Shown piece after piece: positions 39,444-48,378 of a DNA stretch of 63,153 bases; within the stretch, counting starts at the first letter, position 1; each line of letters begins with the position of its first letter. This stretch comes from Solirubrobacteraceae bacterium (lineage in GTDB: Bacteria > Actinomycetota > Thermoleophilia > Solirubrobacterales > Solirubrobacteraceae): assembly GCA_025934395.1 (NCBI GenBank), contig JAICYC010000012.1:1-63153 (forward strand), in the 5' to 3' direction. The position numbers and the translations under genes are program-made. Below the pieces are notes generated by a model. The model ran no database searches, had not been told where the DNA came from, and saw only the letters and a program-made list of their open reading frames with translations.

Positions 39444-40055
39444 ATGACCAAGCTGACCCTGCCCAATCGCGTGGCCGCGACGGTGGCCGCCGTGCTCATT
39501 GCATGCCTGTTCGCGCTGGCGTGCCCGTTGACCGCGCTCGCAGCGGCGACGGCGAAGGGCGCTGGCGAAAACACGCCGTTGAACCTCGGCTCCACGCCGA
39601 GCACCCCGCACACCAGCAGCGGGGGCGCGAGCATCGTGCGCACGATCGTGGGCCTGGCGATCGTGATCGCGGTCATCTGGGGCGTCTCCTGGATCCTCAG
39701 GCAGGTCAAGGCCGGCAAGGACCCGCAGGTGTCCAGCAACGGCCTCGCGAGCATCGCCGCGCTGCAGCTCGGCTCGGGCCGCTCGGTGCACCTCGTCCGC
39801 GCGGGCAGCGACTACGTCCTGCTCGGCAGCGCCGAGCACGGCGTCGTGCCGATCCATCGCTACAGCGCCGAGGAGGCGGAGGACGCTGGGCTGCTCACGG
39901 CGATCGACGTGGAGCCGACGCGGCGCCGTCGCGCGCTGCTCGGCCCCGGCGGCGGCCCGGGCTCCTCCTCCGGGGAGGGCCAGGACCCCATGCGGATGCC
40001 CTCGCCGAACTCGTCGCTGATCGATCGCCTGCGCGAATGGACGGTGCGGCGGTGA
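39444..40055 (+). CDS. fliO: Flagellar biosynthesis protein FliO
   Basis: 203 residues. The N-terminus is a signal-like hydrophobic segment (VAATVAAVLIACLFALACPL), followed by a short outside loop. A membrane helix is near residues 68-90 (IVRTIVGLAIVIAVIWGVSW). The cytoplasmic FliO domain follows (LASIAALQLGSGRSVHLVRA and GSDYVLLGSAEHGVVPIHRY). FliO assists assembly of the FliP-FliR export gate, and its gene is first in the export-gate unit. The stop overlaps fliP by four bases. Confidence 0.85.
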   Translation: MTKLTLPNRVAATVAAVLIACLFALACPLTALAAATAKGAGENTPLNLGSTPSTPHTSSGGASIVRTIVGLAIVIAVIWGVSWILRQVKAGKDPQVSSNGLASIAALQLGSGRSVHLVRAGSDYVLLGSAEHGVVPIHRYSAEEAEDAGLLTAIDVEPTRRRRALLGPGGGPGSSSGEGQDPMRMPSPNSSLIDRLREWTVRR

Positions 40056-40690
40056 ACGGCCTCAACTCGAGCAACGCCGTCCAGATCCTGCTCCTGATCG
40101 GCGGGCTCACGCTGGTGCCGGCGGTGCTGTTCACGGTCACAGGCTTCAGCCGCATCCTGATCGTGCTCGGCTTCATCCGCACGGCGGTGGGGACCAACAA
40201 CGCGCCGCCCAACCAGGTGCTGGTGGGGATCGCCCTGTTCCTGACGATCTTCGTGATGTCGCCCACGATCAGCGCGATCAAGAAGGAAGCGATCGAACCA
40301 CTCACCCATCACCACATCAGCACGACCGCCGCGATCAAGGACGCCGAGAAGCCGTTGCGCGAGTTCATGTTCCGTCAGACGCGCACCCAGGACATCTCCC
40401 TGTTCGTGAGCCTCGCGCACGCCAAGTCGCCGCGCAAGCGCTCGGAAGTCCCCACCGAGGTGCTGATCCCCGCGTTCATCGTCTCCGAGCTGAAGACGGC
40501 GTTCCAGATCGGCTTCTTGATCTTCCTCCCCTTCCTGATCATCGACCTGATCGTCTCCTCGACGCTGATGAGCATGGGGATGATCATGCTGCCGCCGACG
40601 TTCATCTCGCTCCCGTTCAAGGTGCTGCTGTTCGTGCTCGTGGACGGTTGGGACCTGGTCATCAAAGCGCTCGTGCAGAGCTTCCACTGA
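40052..40690 (+). CDS. fliP: Flagellar export gate protein FliP
   Basis: 212-residue membrane protein of the export gate core. It shows LVPAVLFTVTGFSRILIVLG and FIRTAVGTNNAPPNQVLVGI, the cytoplasmic or periplasmic loop KPLREFMFRQTRTQDISLFV, and the end FIVSELKTAFQIGFLIFLPF with LMSMGMIMLPPTFISLPFKV. All are strong FliP signatures. The GTG at 40052 overlaps the fliO stop. An in-frame ATG at 40037 would add five residues. Unlike enterobacterial FliP there is no clear Sec signal peptide. Confidence 0.94.
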   Translation: MNGLNSSNAVQILLLIGGLTLVPAVLFTVTGFSRILIVLGFIRTAVGTNNAPPNQVLVGIALFLTIFVMSPTISAIKKEAIEPLTHHHISTTAAIKDAEKPLREFMFRQTRTQDISLFVSLAHAKSPRKRSEVPTEVLIPAFIVSELKTAFQIGFLIFLPFLIIDLIVSSTLMSMGMIMLPPTFISLPFKVLLFVLVDGWDLVIKALVQSFH

Positions 40691-40703
40691 GAAGGGTGAT
40701 CGA

Positions 40704-40976
40704 GTGAACCAGGACACCGTCGTCAACCTCGCCGCGCAGGCCATGAGCCTGTCGTTGAAGGTCGCGGGGCCGCTGCTGCTCGTCGGGCTCGTGATCGGGC
40801 TCGTGGTGAGCGTCTTCCAGGCGGTCACCCAGATCCAGGAGCAGAGCCTCACGCTGATCCCGAAGATCGTCGGGGTGGCGGTGGTGATCGTGCTGCTGGG
40901 CCCGTGGATGCTCGGCCAGCTCGTCTCCTACACGAGCGCTCTGTACACCGCGATCCCCACGATGGTGGGCGCGTGA
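40704..40976 (+). CDS. fliQ: Flagellar export gate protein FliQ
   Basis: 90-residue protein with two membrane helices (AGPLLLVGLVIGLVVSVFQA-like, here VAGPLLLVGLVIGLVVSVFQ, and GVAVVIVLLGPWMLGQL). The conserved AVTQIQEQSLTLIPKI segment lies between them. It starts at a GTG 13 bases after fliP, behind an AGAAGGG ribosome-binding site. The stop overlaps the fliR start. Confidence 0.94.
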   Translation: MNQDTVVNLAAQAMSLSLKVAGPLLLVGLVIGLVVSVFQAVTQIQEQSLTLIPKIVGVAVVIVLLGPWMLGQLVSYTSALYTAIPTMVGA

Positions 40977-41752
40977 CCCAGATCCTGAGCGGCCTCGCCG
41001 GGAACGAGCTCGCGGGGTTCATCCTCGTGCTCGCGCGCGTGACGCCGCTGTTCATCATGGCGCCGCTGTTCTCCTCGGCGATGATCCCGGTGCGGGTTCG
41101 CGGGATCGTGGCGGTGGCGATCGCGATCGGGCTGACGCCGGTGGCGCTGCACGGTCAGCACATCCCCAGCGAAGCGGTCGCGCTCGGCGCGCTGATCATC
41201 GAGGGGCTGCTCGTGGGCCTGGCGTTCGCGTTCGCGCTGTCGCTGCTGATGGCCGCGCTCGAATCCGCGGGGTCGCTGATCGACGTGACCTCGGGGTTCT
41301 CCTACGGATCGCTGATCAACCCGCTCACCGGCGAGAACAGCGCCGTGATCTCGCGCTTCTACTCGCTGTTCGGCACGCTCGTCTTCCTCGTCATCGGCGG
41401 CGACGCGTGGACCCTGCGCGGCCTCGGGCGCACCTTCGAGCTCGTGCCGCTCACCGCGGGACCGCAGCTGGGCTCGCTCGTCGGGGGCGCCGAGAACATC
41501 TTCTCGACCGTGTTCACGGCAGCGATCGAGATCGCAGCACCCGTGCTGATCGCGCTGCTGATCACCGACGTGGCGTTCGGCGTCGTCTCGCGGGTCGTGC
41601 CGCAGCTGAACGTGTTCGCGGTCGGCTTCCCCACGAAGGTGGCGGTGGCGCTGCTCGTCACTGCGGCCTCGCTGCCGTTCATCTCCAACTGGATCTCCGG
41701 CCAGCTGTCGACGAGCGTCGGCGCGGCGCTCGGGGCGCTCCACGTCGCATAG
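40973..41752 (+). CDS. fliR: Flagellar export gate protein FliR
   Basis: 259-residue integral membrane protein. It shows ILVLARVTPLFIMAPLFSSA, MIPVRVRGIVAVAIAIGLTP, ALESAGSLIDVTSGFSYGSL, INPLTGENSAVISRFYSLFG and VVPQLNVFAVGFPTKVAVAL. The hydrophobic segments fit the six-helix FliR topology. The start GTG overlaps fliQ, and flhB follows after eight bases. Confidence 0.94.
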   Translation: MTQILSGLAGNELAGFILVLARVTPLFIMAPLFSSAMIPVRVRGIVAVAIAIGLTPVALHGQHIPSEAVALGALIIEGLLVGLAFAFALSLLMAALESAGSLIDVTSGFSYGSLINPLTGENSAVISRFYSLFGTLVFLVIGGDAWTLRGLGRTFELVPLTAGPQLGSLVGGAENIFSTVFTAAIEIAAPVLIALLITDVAFGVVSRVVPQLNVFAVGFPTKVAVALLVTAASLPFISNWISGQLSTSVGAALGALHVA

Positions 41753-41760
41753 GCACTCGG

Positions 41761-42825
41761 ATGGCACGCGACGACCGCACAGAGAAGGCAACACCCAAAC
41801 ACCGCAAGCTCGCGCGCGAGAAAGGGCAGGTGGCGCGCAGCCCCGACCTGTCCGGCTCGCTGGTGCTCGTCGCGGGGATCGTGGTCGTCGGGATCACCGG
41901 CCCCGCCACGATGCAGGCGGGCGGCCGGACGTTCCGTGCGATCCTCGCCGACATCGCCCACCCCGCGGCCGCCACGACCGGCGCGTCGCTGGGCGGCCTG
42001 ATGCACTCCGCGCTGGCGACGATCGCCCTCGCGGTGGGGCCCGTGGCGGCTGCCTGCGTCGGCGCGGGGCTCGTCTCCGGGACCGCCCAGGTGGGCTTCC
42101 GCCCGACGTCGCTGCGCGTCGACTTCCGCCGCATCAACCCCGTCAGCGGCGCGCGCAACGTGTTCGGGCCGAACCTCGTCTTCGAAGCGCTGAAGGCGCT
42201 GGCGAAGGTGGCGGTCGTGGGCCTGGTCGCCGCCTTCACGCTGCTGCCCGGGCTCAAGGGCCTCGCCTCGATCGTCGGCATCTCCCCTGCGTCGTTCGGC
42301 GCGATGGGCGGCAGCAAAGCGCTCGGGATCGCCGAGCGTGCCGGCCTCGCGTACGTGCTGATCGGGCTGATCGACTACGGCTGGAGGCGCTGGCGCCACG
42401 AGAAGGACCTGCGCATGACCAAGCAGGAGGTGCGCGACGAGCTGCGCCAGTACGGGATCTCCGCGGAGGTCAAGGCCGCGCAGCGGCGCCGGCAGATGCA
42501 GGCCGCCCGCGCCCGCATGATGGCCGCGGTGCCCGATGCGGACGTGGTGGTCACCAACCCGACCCACTACGCCGTGGCGCTGCGCTACGACGGCACCCGC
42601 ACCGCACCCGAGGTCGTCGCCAAGGGCAAAGAGCTGATCGCCGCGCAGATCAGGCGCATCGCCGAGGAGAACGACGTGCCGGTCGTCAGCGATCCGCCGC
42701 TGGCGCGGGCGCTGCACGCGTCCGTGGAGGTGGGGCAGATGATCCCGCAGGAGCTCTACGCCGCAGTCGCGCGCGTGCTGGCGTTCGTCTACCGCGTCGC
42801 CGGTCGCAGGAGGGCGGCATCGTGA
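41761..42825 (+). CDS. flhB: Flagellar export switch protein FlhB
   Basis: 354-residue membrane protein that switches export from rod and hook to filament substrates. The N-terminal TEKATPKHRKLAREKGQVAR is the family signature. Four hydrophobic segments lie between residues 30 and 215. The C-terminal cytoplasmic domain carries the self-cleavage site NPTH in ADVVVTNPTHYAVALRYDGT, followed by GKELIAAQIRRIAEENDVPV. The stop overlaps the flhA GTG by four bases. Confidence 0.95.
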   Translation: MARDDRTEKATPKHRKLAREKGQVARSPDLSGSLVLVAGIVVVGITGPATMQAGGRTFRAILADIAHPAAATTGASLGGLMHSALATIALAVGPVAAACVGAGLVSGTAQVGFRPTSLRVDFRRINPVSGARNVFGPNLVFEALKALAKVAVVGLVAAFTLLPGLKGLASIVGISPASFGAMGGSKALGIAERAGLAYVLIGLIDYGWRRWRHEKDLRMTKQEVRDELRQYGISAEVKAAQRRRQMQAARARMMAAVPDADVVVTNPTHYAVALRYDGTRTAPEVVAKGKELIAAQIRRIAEENDVPVVSDPPLARALHASVEVGQMIPQELYAAVARVLAFVYRVAGRRRAAS

Positions 42826-44879
42826 ACGGCACCACCGGGGTGCGCAGGCTGCTGCGCCACACGGACATGCTCGCCGCGGTCGCGGTGGTGATGGTCGTGA
42901 CGATGCTCGTGGTGCCGCTGCCCGCGCCCGTGCTCGACCTGCTCATCACGGTGAACATCTCCGCTGCGCTGACGATCGTGGCGGCGACGATGTACCTCGG
43001 GCGCCCGCTCGACTTCGCCTCGTTCCCGAGCCTGCTGCTCCTCACGACGATGTTCCGGCTCGCGATCAACGTCTCGGTCACGCGCCTGATCCTCACCACC
43101 GGCGACGCCGGCAGCGTGGTGAAGGCGTTCGGGGCCTTCGTCGTGAGCGGCAACGTGGTGGTCGGCCTCGTGATCTTCCTGATCCTCGTGGTGATCCAGT
43201 TCGTCGTGGTCACCAACGGCGCCGGGCGCGTCGCAGAGGTGGGCGCCCGCTTCACGCTCGACGCGATGCCGGGCAAGCAGATGGCGATCGACGCCGACCT
43301 GAACGCGGGCCTCATCACCGACGACCAGGCGCGCGACCGCCGCTCGGAGATCGCCCGCGAGGCGGACTTCTACGGCGCGATGGACGGCGCGTCGAAGTTC
43401 GTCAAAGGCGATGCGATGGCGGCTGTCGTGATCACCGCGATCAACCTCATCGGCGGGATCGTCGTGGGCATGCTCCAGCACCACCTCGGCTTCAGCGAAG
43501 CCACCCAGCAGTTCTCGCTGCTGACGGTCGGGGACGGTCTCGCCGCGCAGATCCCCGCGCTGCTGATCTCGGTCGCCACGGGCATCATCGTCACCCGCGC
43601 CGCGTCCGACCGCGACCTCGGCAGCGACATCGCATCGCAGATCCTGCGCCAGCGCAAGGCGCCGCTCGTGGCGGCCGGTGCGATCGGCGCGTTCGCGCTG
43701 ATCCCCGGCCTGCCGAAGCTCCCGTTCCTGTTCATCGCCGCGATCTTCGGCGCGGTCGGCTGGGCGGCGCGCAACGGGCTGCCCGACGCGCGGGAGGAGG
43801 ACGCCGCGAAGAAGCCCGCGCTGCCGGCCGGCGGCGAGGAGCCCATCTCCGAGGTCGGCATCGACGCGCTGGAGCTCTCGATCGGCTTCGGGCTGGTGCC
43901 GCTCGTCGACGGCAACTCCGGCGGGGCGCTGCTGCGGCGCGTGAGCATGATCCGCCGCCAGATCGCCGCTGACCTCGGGCTCGTGATCCCGCCCGTGCGG
44001 ATCCACGACGAGCTCGGCATGGAGTCGCACGAGTACGTCGTCAAGGTGCGCGGCTCGGAGGTCGCGCGCGGGCGGATCATGCCCGGGCACCTGCTCGCGA
44101 TGGACCCCGGCGACGCAGCGGGCACGCTCCAGGGCATCCGCACACGCGAGCCGGCGTTCGGCCTCGACGCCGTCTGGGTCCACGAGTCCGTGCGCGCCGA
44201 GGCCGAATCGCTCGGCTACACGGTCGTGGACGTGGAGTCGGTGATCGTCACCCACCTCACCGAGGTGATCCGCCAGCACGCGGCCGAGCTGCTCACGCGC
44301 CAGGACGTGCGCGCGCTCCTGGACAACCTCAAGCAGACCAACGCGGCGGTCGTCGAGGAGGTCGTGCCCGAGGCCCTGTCGCTCGGCGAGATCCAGCGGG
44401 TGCTGCAGTCGCTGCTCGGCGAAGGCGTGCCGATCCGCGACCTCGGCACGATCATCGAGGCGATCGGCGACAAGGCTCGTACAACGCGTGACACCGGTCT
44501 GCTTTCCGAGTACGCTCGCCAGGCGCTGGGCAGGGCGATCACCGCTCCCCACCTCGACGAGCAGCTCCGACTGCAGGCGATAACGCTCGACCCGGCGATC
44601 GAGCAGGAGGTATCCACGTCGATCACCCAGACCACCGACGGTGAGTACCTCGCGATGGAGCCCCCGCGGGCCCAGGCGATCGTCAACGCCCTGAAAGCGC
44701 AGGTCGAGCACGCCGCGGCGGGCCGCGCCGGGCGCACGCCGGTGCTGCTCTGCTCGGCCCGGATCCGCCGGCACCTCCGACGGCTGATCGCGCAGGCCCA
44801 GCCGCATCTGGCGGTCTGCTCCTACAACGAGATCGCCCCCGGCGTGAGCGTTGAAACGGTCGGAGTGATCCACGCATGA
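42822..44879 (+). CDS. flhA: Flagellar export protein FlhA
   Basis: 685-residue export gate protein. The N-terminal half has eight expected membrane helices, with FPSLLLLTTMFRLAINVSVT, the FHIPEP-loop region (GARFTLDAMPGKQMAIDADL) and DDQARDRRSEIAREADFYGA followed by MDGASKFVKGDA. The C-terminal cytoplasmic domain begins ISEVGIDALELSIGFGLVPL and ends RRHLRRLIAQAQPHLAVCSY. Length and motifs are standard. It overlaps flhB and flhF by four bases each. Confidence 0.95.
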   Translation: MNGTTGVRRLLRHTDMLAAVAVVMVVTMLVVPLPAPVLDLLITVNISAALTIVAATMYLGRPLDFASFPSLLLLTTMFRLAINVSVTRLILTTGDAGSVVKAFGAFVVSGNVVVGLVIFLILVVIQFVVVTNGAGRVAEVGARFTLDAMPGKQMAIDADLNAGLITDDQARDRRSEIAREADFYGAMDGASKFVKGDAMAAVVITAINLIGGIVVGMLQHHLGFSEATQQFSLLTVGDGLAAQIPALLISVATGIIVTRAASDRDLGSDIASQILRQRKAPLVAAGAIGAFALIPGLPKLPFLFIAAIFGAVGWAARNGLPDAREEDAAKKPALPAGGEEPISEVGIDALELSIGFGLVPLVDGNSGGALLRRVSMIRRQIAADLGLVIPPVRIHDELGMESHEYVVKVRGSEVARGRIMPGHLLAMDPGDAAGTLQGIRTREPAFGLDAVWVHESVRAEAESLGYTVVDVESVIVTHLTEVIRQHAAELLTRQDVRALLDNLKQTNAAVVEEVVPEALSLGEIQRVLQSLLGEGVPIRDLGTIIEAIGDKARTTRDTGLLSEYARQALGRAITAPHLDEQLRLQAITLDPAIEQEVSTSITQTTDGEYLAMEPPRAQAIVNALKAQVEHAAAGRAGRTPVLLCSARIRRHLRRLIAQAQPHLAVCSYNEIAPGVSVETVGVIHA

Positions 44880-46549
44880 GCGCTCCCCGCGATCCGTTCG
44901 AGGCGTTCGAGCGCGAGGCGCGCGCGAGGCTCGGCGCCGCGCCCGGGCGAGACGGGTCACAGGTCCGCACCTACCGCGGGCGCACCGTCGAGGAGCTGAT
45001 CCCGCAGATCGAACGCGACTTCGGCGCGGACGCCCTGATCGTGCGCAGGCGCGAAGGCCTCCGCGGCGGCGTGCTGGGCTTCTTCCAGCACGCGTTCGTG
45101 GAGATCGAGGCGATGCCCGGCACGCCTCGTCTGGACCTCTACGACGACCCCGAGGACGCCGCGCCGCGGTCGCCTGTCGTGCGCGAGGAGCCCGCGCCCG
45201 CAGCTGCGCCCTCGGTCCCGCCGCTCGCGACCTCCGGAGCGGGCGCGACGTACCCCCCGGCGATGCACGCCTACGGCGCCGCCTCCGCGGGGCCGCCACA
45301 GCTCGCGCCGCCCCTGACCCCGAACTACGACCCCCACCAGCCACCTGCGAGCGCAGCCCCGGCGCCTTCCGATCCGGCCGTGGCGACGCTCCCTGCCGCG
45401 CCACCCGCGCCGCCCGGCCCGTGGGGGGACCCCGCCCCGCTCGACGCGCCGGCCGCGCTCCCGGGCCAGCAGATCTCGGGTGCGGGCCTGCCCACGCAGG
45501 ACGCACGCCGTGCCGCGTACGCTACCGGCGCCCCGCCGCCCGCGGTGCCGCAGCGCCGAGACGACTTCGGCTCCTACGTGACCCCCGAGCTCGCCGCGCT
45601 CGCCCGTGCCGAGCACGCCCGGGTGCCGCGCCCGGAGCCGGCGAGGCCGCCGGCGCCTGGCGCAGCGCCGAGCGTCGACTTCCAGGAGCTGCTCGGCCCC
45701 GAGTCCGAGCGCCCCACCGGCCGCAGCGAGCCGCTCGCCCCGCCGTTGCGTGCGTCGTTGGAGCGACGCACCGTCGTCGCGGGCTCGCACGGCAGAGCCC
45801 GGGCGGGCGTGCTCCGCAGCCTGCGCCGCTACGGGATCAGCGAGGAGTTCGCGCTGGAGCTGATCGCCGCAGCGAGCGCCCACACCCTGCCGCTCTCACC
45901 GCGCGCGGGGCTCGCCCAGGCGGTGCGCAGCACGCTCGTGCAGCGCATCCCGGTGGTCGCTCCGATGCCCGCCAAGGGCGCGGCGGTTCTCGTGCTCGGC
46001 CCCGGCGGGGCGGGCAAGACGACCGTCTGCGCGACGCTGCTCGACGCATACCGCGCCGGCAGCACGCTGCGCGCGAGCTACGCCACGCTGATCCGGCCCG
46101 CGGACGCCGAGGAGCTCTCGATCCTGCTCGCACCGCAGATCCTCGAGCCCGCCCGCGCGGGCGCGGTGCGCTCGCAGCGCGCCCTGCACAAGGCGCGCAC
46201 CGACGGGCTCGCGATCCTCGACACCCCGTCCCTGTCGCCCACCGACCGCACGGGCATCCGGGCGCTCGCGACGCTGGTCGCCGAGGTCCAGCCCGAGCGC
46301 GTGATCGTCGCCCTGCCCGCGACGCTGGGCGCCGCGCCCGCGCACCAGCTGCTCGAGGCGCTGGCGCCTCTCGCAGCCAACTCGCTGGCGGTCACGCACG
46401 CCGAGGAGACCGACCAGATCGGCGTTGCGGTGGAGGCGGCGTGCCGGCACGGGATCGCGCCCGAGTACCTGCTCGATCGCGCTCCCTCCAGCGGCTGGCG
46501 GCTGCAGCGCGCCGACCCGGCCGAGCTCGCCGCGAGGATCCTCCCGTGA
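44876..46549 (+). CDS. flhF: FlhF-like SRP-type GTPase, degenerate nucleotide site
   Basis: 557 residues. The N-terminal RTYRGRTVEELIPQIERDFG and ADALIVRRREGLRGGVLGFF match FlhF. Residues about 90-285 are a Pro/Ala-rich linker. The SRP-like NG domain starts near 290, with the P-loop LVLGPGGAGKTTVCATLLDA intact. The usual DTAGR is DTPSLS, and the base-specific TKLDE is THAEE (SLAVTHAEETDQIG). GTP selectivity or hydrolysis is therefore doubtful. In other bacteria FlhF sets flagellar number and place together with FlhG, but no flhG follows here; PilZ genes do. Confidence 0.82.
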   Translation: MSAPRDPFEAFEREARARLGAAPGRDGSQVRTYRGRTVEELIPQIERDFGADALIVRRREGLRGGVLGFFQHAFVEIEAMPGTPRLDLYDDPEDAAPRSPVVREEPAPAAAPSVPPLATSGAGATYPPAMHAYGAASAGPPQLAPPLTPNYDPHQPPASAAPAPSDPAVATLPAAPPAPPGPWGDPAPLDAPAALPGQQISGAGLPTQDARRAAYATGAPPPAVPQRRDDFGSYVTPELAALARAEHARVPRPEPARPPAPGAAPSVDFQELLGPESERPTGRSEPLAPPLRASLERRTVVAGSHGRARAGVLRSLRRYGISEEFALELIAAASAHTLPLSPRAGLAQAVRSTLVQRIPVVAPMPAKGAAVLVLGPGGAGKTTVCATLLDAYRAGSTLRASYATLIRPADAEELSILLAPQILEPARAGAVRSQRALHKARTDGLAILDTPSLSPTDRTGIRALATLVAEVQPERVIVALPATLGAAPAHQLLEALAPLAANSLAVTHAEETDQIGVAVEAACRHGIAPEYLLDRAPSSGWRLQRADPAELAARILP

Positions 46550-47184
46550 AGCTCGGCAGGGGAAAGCCGCGCAGCACAGCCCCGCTCGCGCTCCCGGAGC
46601 GCTCTACGAACGTGACCGTGCGTACCCCCGAGGGAGGGAGCATCCCCGCGGTGGTGATCGAGCAGTCTCCCGACGAGGTGCTGGTGGCCATCACGGTGCC
46701 CACCAAGCCGCTCACGGAGCGCCAGCTCGAAGGGCTCGTGCTCGAATACCACAACGATCGCGGCCGGGTGCGGCTGCAGGGCACGTTCTCGGTCGACCCC
46801 ACCGACACGGATGTGATGTGCATGGCCGAACCCCGCTCGGTCGAGGTGCTGCAGGAGCGAAGCTACGTCCGCATCCAGGCGGCGCGGCCCGTGGTCGTGT
46901 ACGGGACCCCCGCGAGCGGCGACGTGCAGAGCTTCACGGTGGACCTCTCCGGCGGCGGCTTCCTGCTCGCGGGCGGCGACCGCCTGCCGATCGGCCAGGA
47001 GGTGCGTTTCCGGCTGTCGATCACCTCTGACGCCCTGCCCGTCACGGGCACCGGCCGCGTGGTGCGCGTCGACAGCCTCGGAAGGCGCGGCGTGGAGTTC
47101 GAGTCGATCAGCGACCTCGATCGCAGGCGGCTCGTGCGATTCATCTTCGAGTGCCAGCGTGCCGAAAGGAAACGTGGACTCTAG
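46546..47184 (+). CDS. PilZ domain protein (YcgR-like), copy 1
   Basis: 212 residues. The N-terminal beta domain (NVTVRTPEGGSIPAVVIEQS, then GLVLEYHNDRGRVRLQGTF) resembles the YcgR flagellar-brake N-domain. The C-terminal PilZ domain keeps both cyclic-di-GMP motifs: RSYVR in the RxxxR position and DLSGGG in the DxSxxG position. It probably binds cyclic di-GMP and acts on the motor or export apparatus. The GTG overlaps the flhF stop. It has a diverged paralogue two genes downstream. Confidence 0.88.
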   Translation: MKLGRGKPRSTAPLALPERSTNVTVRTPEGGSIPAVVIEQSPDEVLVAITVPTKPLTERQLEGLVLEYHNDRGRVRLQGTFSVDPTDTDVMCMAEPRSVEVLQERSYVRIQAARPVVVYGTPASGDVQSFTVDLSGGGFLLAGGDRLPIGQEVRFRLSITSDALPVTGTGRVVRVDSLGRRGVEFESISDLDRRRLVRFIFECQRAERKRGL

Positions 47185-47198
47185 GTCCGAGGACATCC

Positions 47199-47633
47199 AT
47201 GGCGTCTGACGAGACAACCGAGATGGCGGCGGTGGAGCCGCCCAAGGAGAAGAAGCAGAAGCGCGCCAAGAAGGACAAGGGCGCCGGCGCCGCTGCGAGC
47301 GTCGAGAACGGTGGGCCGAACGTGGCCGCCCACCCGCGAGCGGCGCGGTCGATCGCGCGCGCGAAGGGATGGGGCGGGCGGGTCGGCTTCTTCGTGGCGG
47401 GCTACCTGTCGCTGCCCACCGGCACGCTGGCCACAGCGGGCCTGCGGGCGCTGATCGCGGGCGTGGTCTGCTACGTCGCGTGCTGGGCCGCCGCGGTGTT
47501 CGTGTGGCGCAGGCTGGTGATCCTCGAGATCAAGGGCCGCGAGCAGCAGCTGCTCGCGGAGCTCCTCGCCCGGCACGCGCCCCGCGCGGCGGGCGCAGCG
47601 ACGGCCCGGTCTGGAGCGCAGGATGCGCCGTGA
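47199..47633 (+). CDS. Small membrane protein between two PilZ genes
   Basis: 144 residues, no family recognised. The N-terminal 30 residues are strongly Lys/Glu-rich (PPKEKKQKRAKKDKGAG). Two hydrophobic segments follow near residues 60-80 (GRVGFFVAGYLSLPTGTLAT) and 84-102 (LIAGVVCYVACWAAAVFVW). A short helical tail (ILEIKGREQQLLAELLARH) ends the protein. The position between two PilZ genes suggests a membrane partner for them. The start ATG follows a GAGGA ribosome-binding site, and the stop overlaps the next GTG. Confidence 0.72.
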   Translation: MASDETTEMAAVEPPKEKKQKRAKKDKGAGAAASVENGGPNVAAHPRAARSIARAKGWGGRVGFFVAGYLSLPTGTLATAGLRALIAGVVCYVACWAAAVFVWRRLVILEIKGREQQLLAELLARHAPRAAGAATARSGAQDAP

Positions 47634-48343
47634 GGGCTCCACGTCTGCATCGACGTGCCTTGGACGCGCAGCGTGAGCAGCAGCGCGAGCTGAGCCATCA
47701 CGAGCTCGCGGTCGAGCGCGCTCCGCGACCGATCTGGCTGCCCGCCGCGCACGAGCCGGTGACGCTCACGCTCGGCAACGGCGAGAAGCTCCCCGCGCGC
47801 GTCACCGAGCGCGACGCGGACTCGCTGAGCGCCGCCGTGATCGTGCCCACGAACCCCAGCGACAAGGCGCTGCGCGTGATCGTGCTCGAACACGCCAACC
47901 CGGGAGGGCTGGTGCGCCTGCTGGGCCGCACGACGGTCACACGCACCGAGGACGGCCTGCTCGTGCGCATCGACGAGCCGCAGCTGATCGAGGTGGTCCA
48001 GGAGCGCGCACACGTGCGCGTGAACGTGCGCTGCGCGATCACGCTGACCGCCACCGAGAGCGGCGAGGTCACGCAGACCTACACCGCCGACCTCAGCGCG
48101 GGAGGAGCTTTGCTCGCGGACGCGAACGTCGCTTCCGTGGGTGATCAGCTGACGTTCGAGCTCGCGATCACAGCCGGGCAGTCACCCGTCAGGGGGACCG
48201 CCGAGGTCGCCCGGATCGACGGCCAGGGCCGCGCGGGGCTGTACTTCGTCGACCTCCCCAGCTTCGAGCGCTGGCGCCTGATCCGCTTCACCCTCGAGTG
48301 CCAGGAAGGCGAACACGAACGCCACGCCGAAGGGGGGCGCTGA
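47630..48343 (+). CDS. PilZ domain protein (YcgR-like), copy 2
   Basis: 237 residues. After a charged N-terminal helix (ALDAQREQQRELSHHELAVE), a YcgR-like beta domain (VTLTLGNGEKLPARVTERDA) leads into a PilZ domain. That domain has RAHVR and DLSAGG as the two cyclic-di-GMP-binding motifs. It ends in RLIRFTLECQEGEHERHAEG, parallel to RLVRFIFECQRAERKRGL in copy 1, so the two arose by duplication. The GTG start overlaps the membrane protein gene. Confidence 0.86.
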   Translation: MRAPRLHRRALDAQREQQRELSHHELAVERAPRPIWLPAAHEPVTLTLGNGEKLPARVTERDADSLSAAVIVPTNPSDKALRVIVLEHANPGGLVRLLGRTTVTRTEDGLLVRIDEPQLIEVVQERAHVRVNVRCAITLTATESGEVTQTYTADLSAGGALLADANVASVGDQLTFELAITAGQSPVRGTAEVARIDGQGRAGLYFVDLPSFERWRLIRFTLECQEGEHERHAEGGR

Positions 48344-48378
48344 GATGCTCTCCTCGCACGAGCACTAGGAGCACGCCA

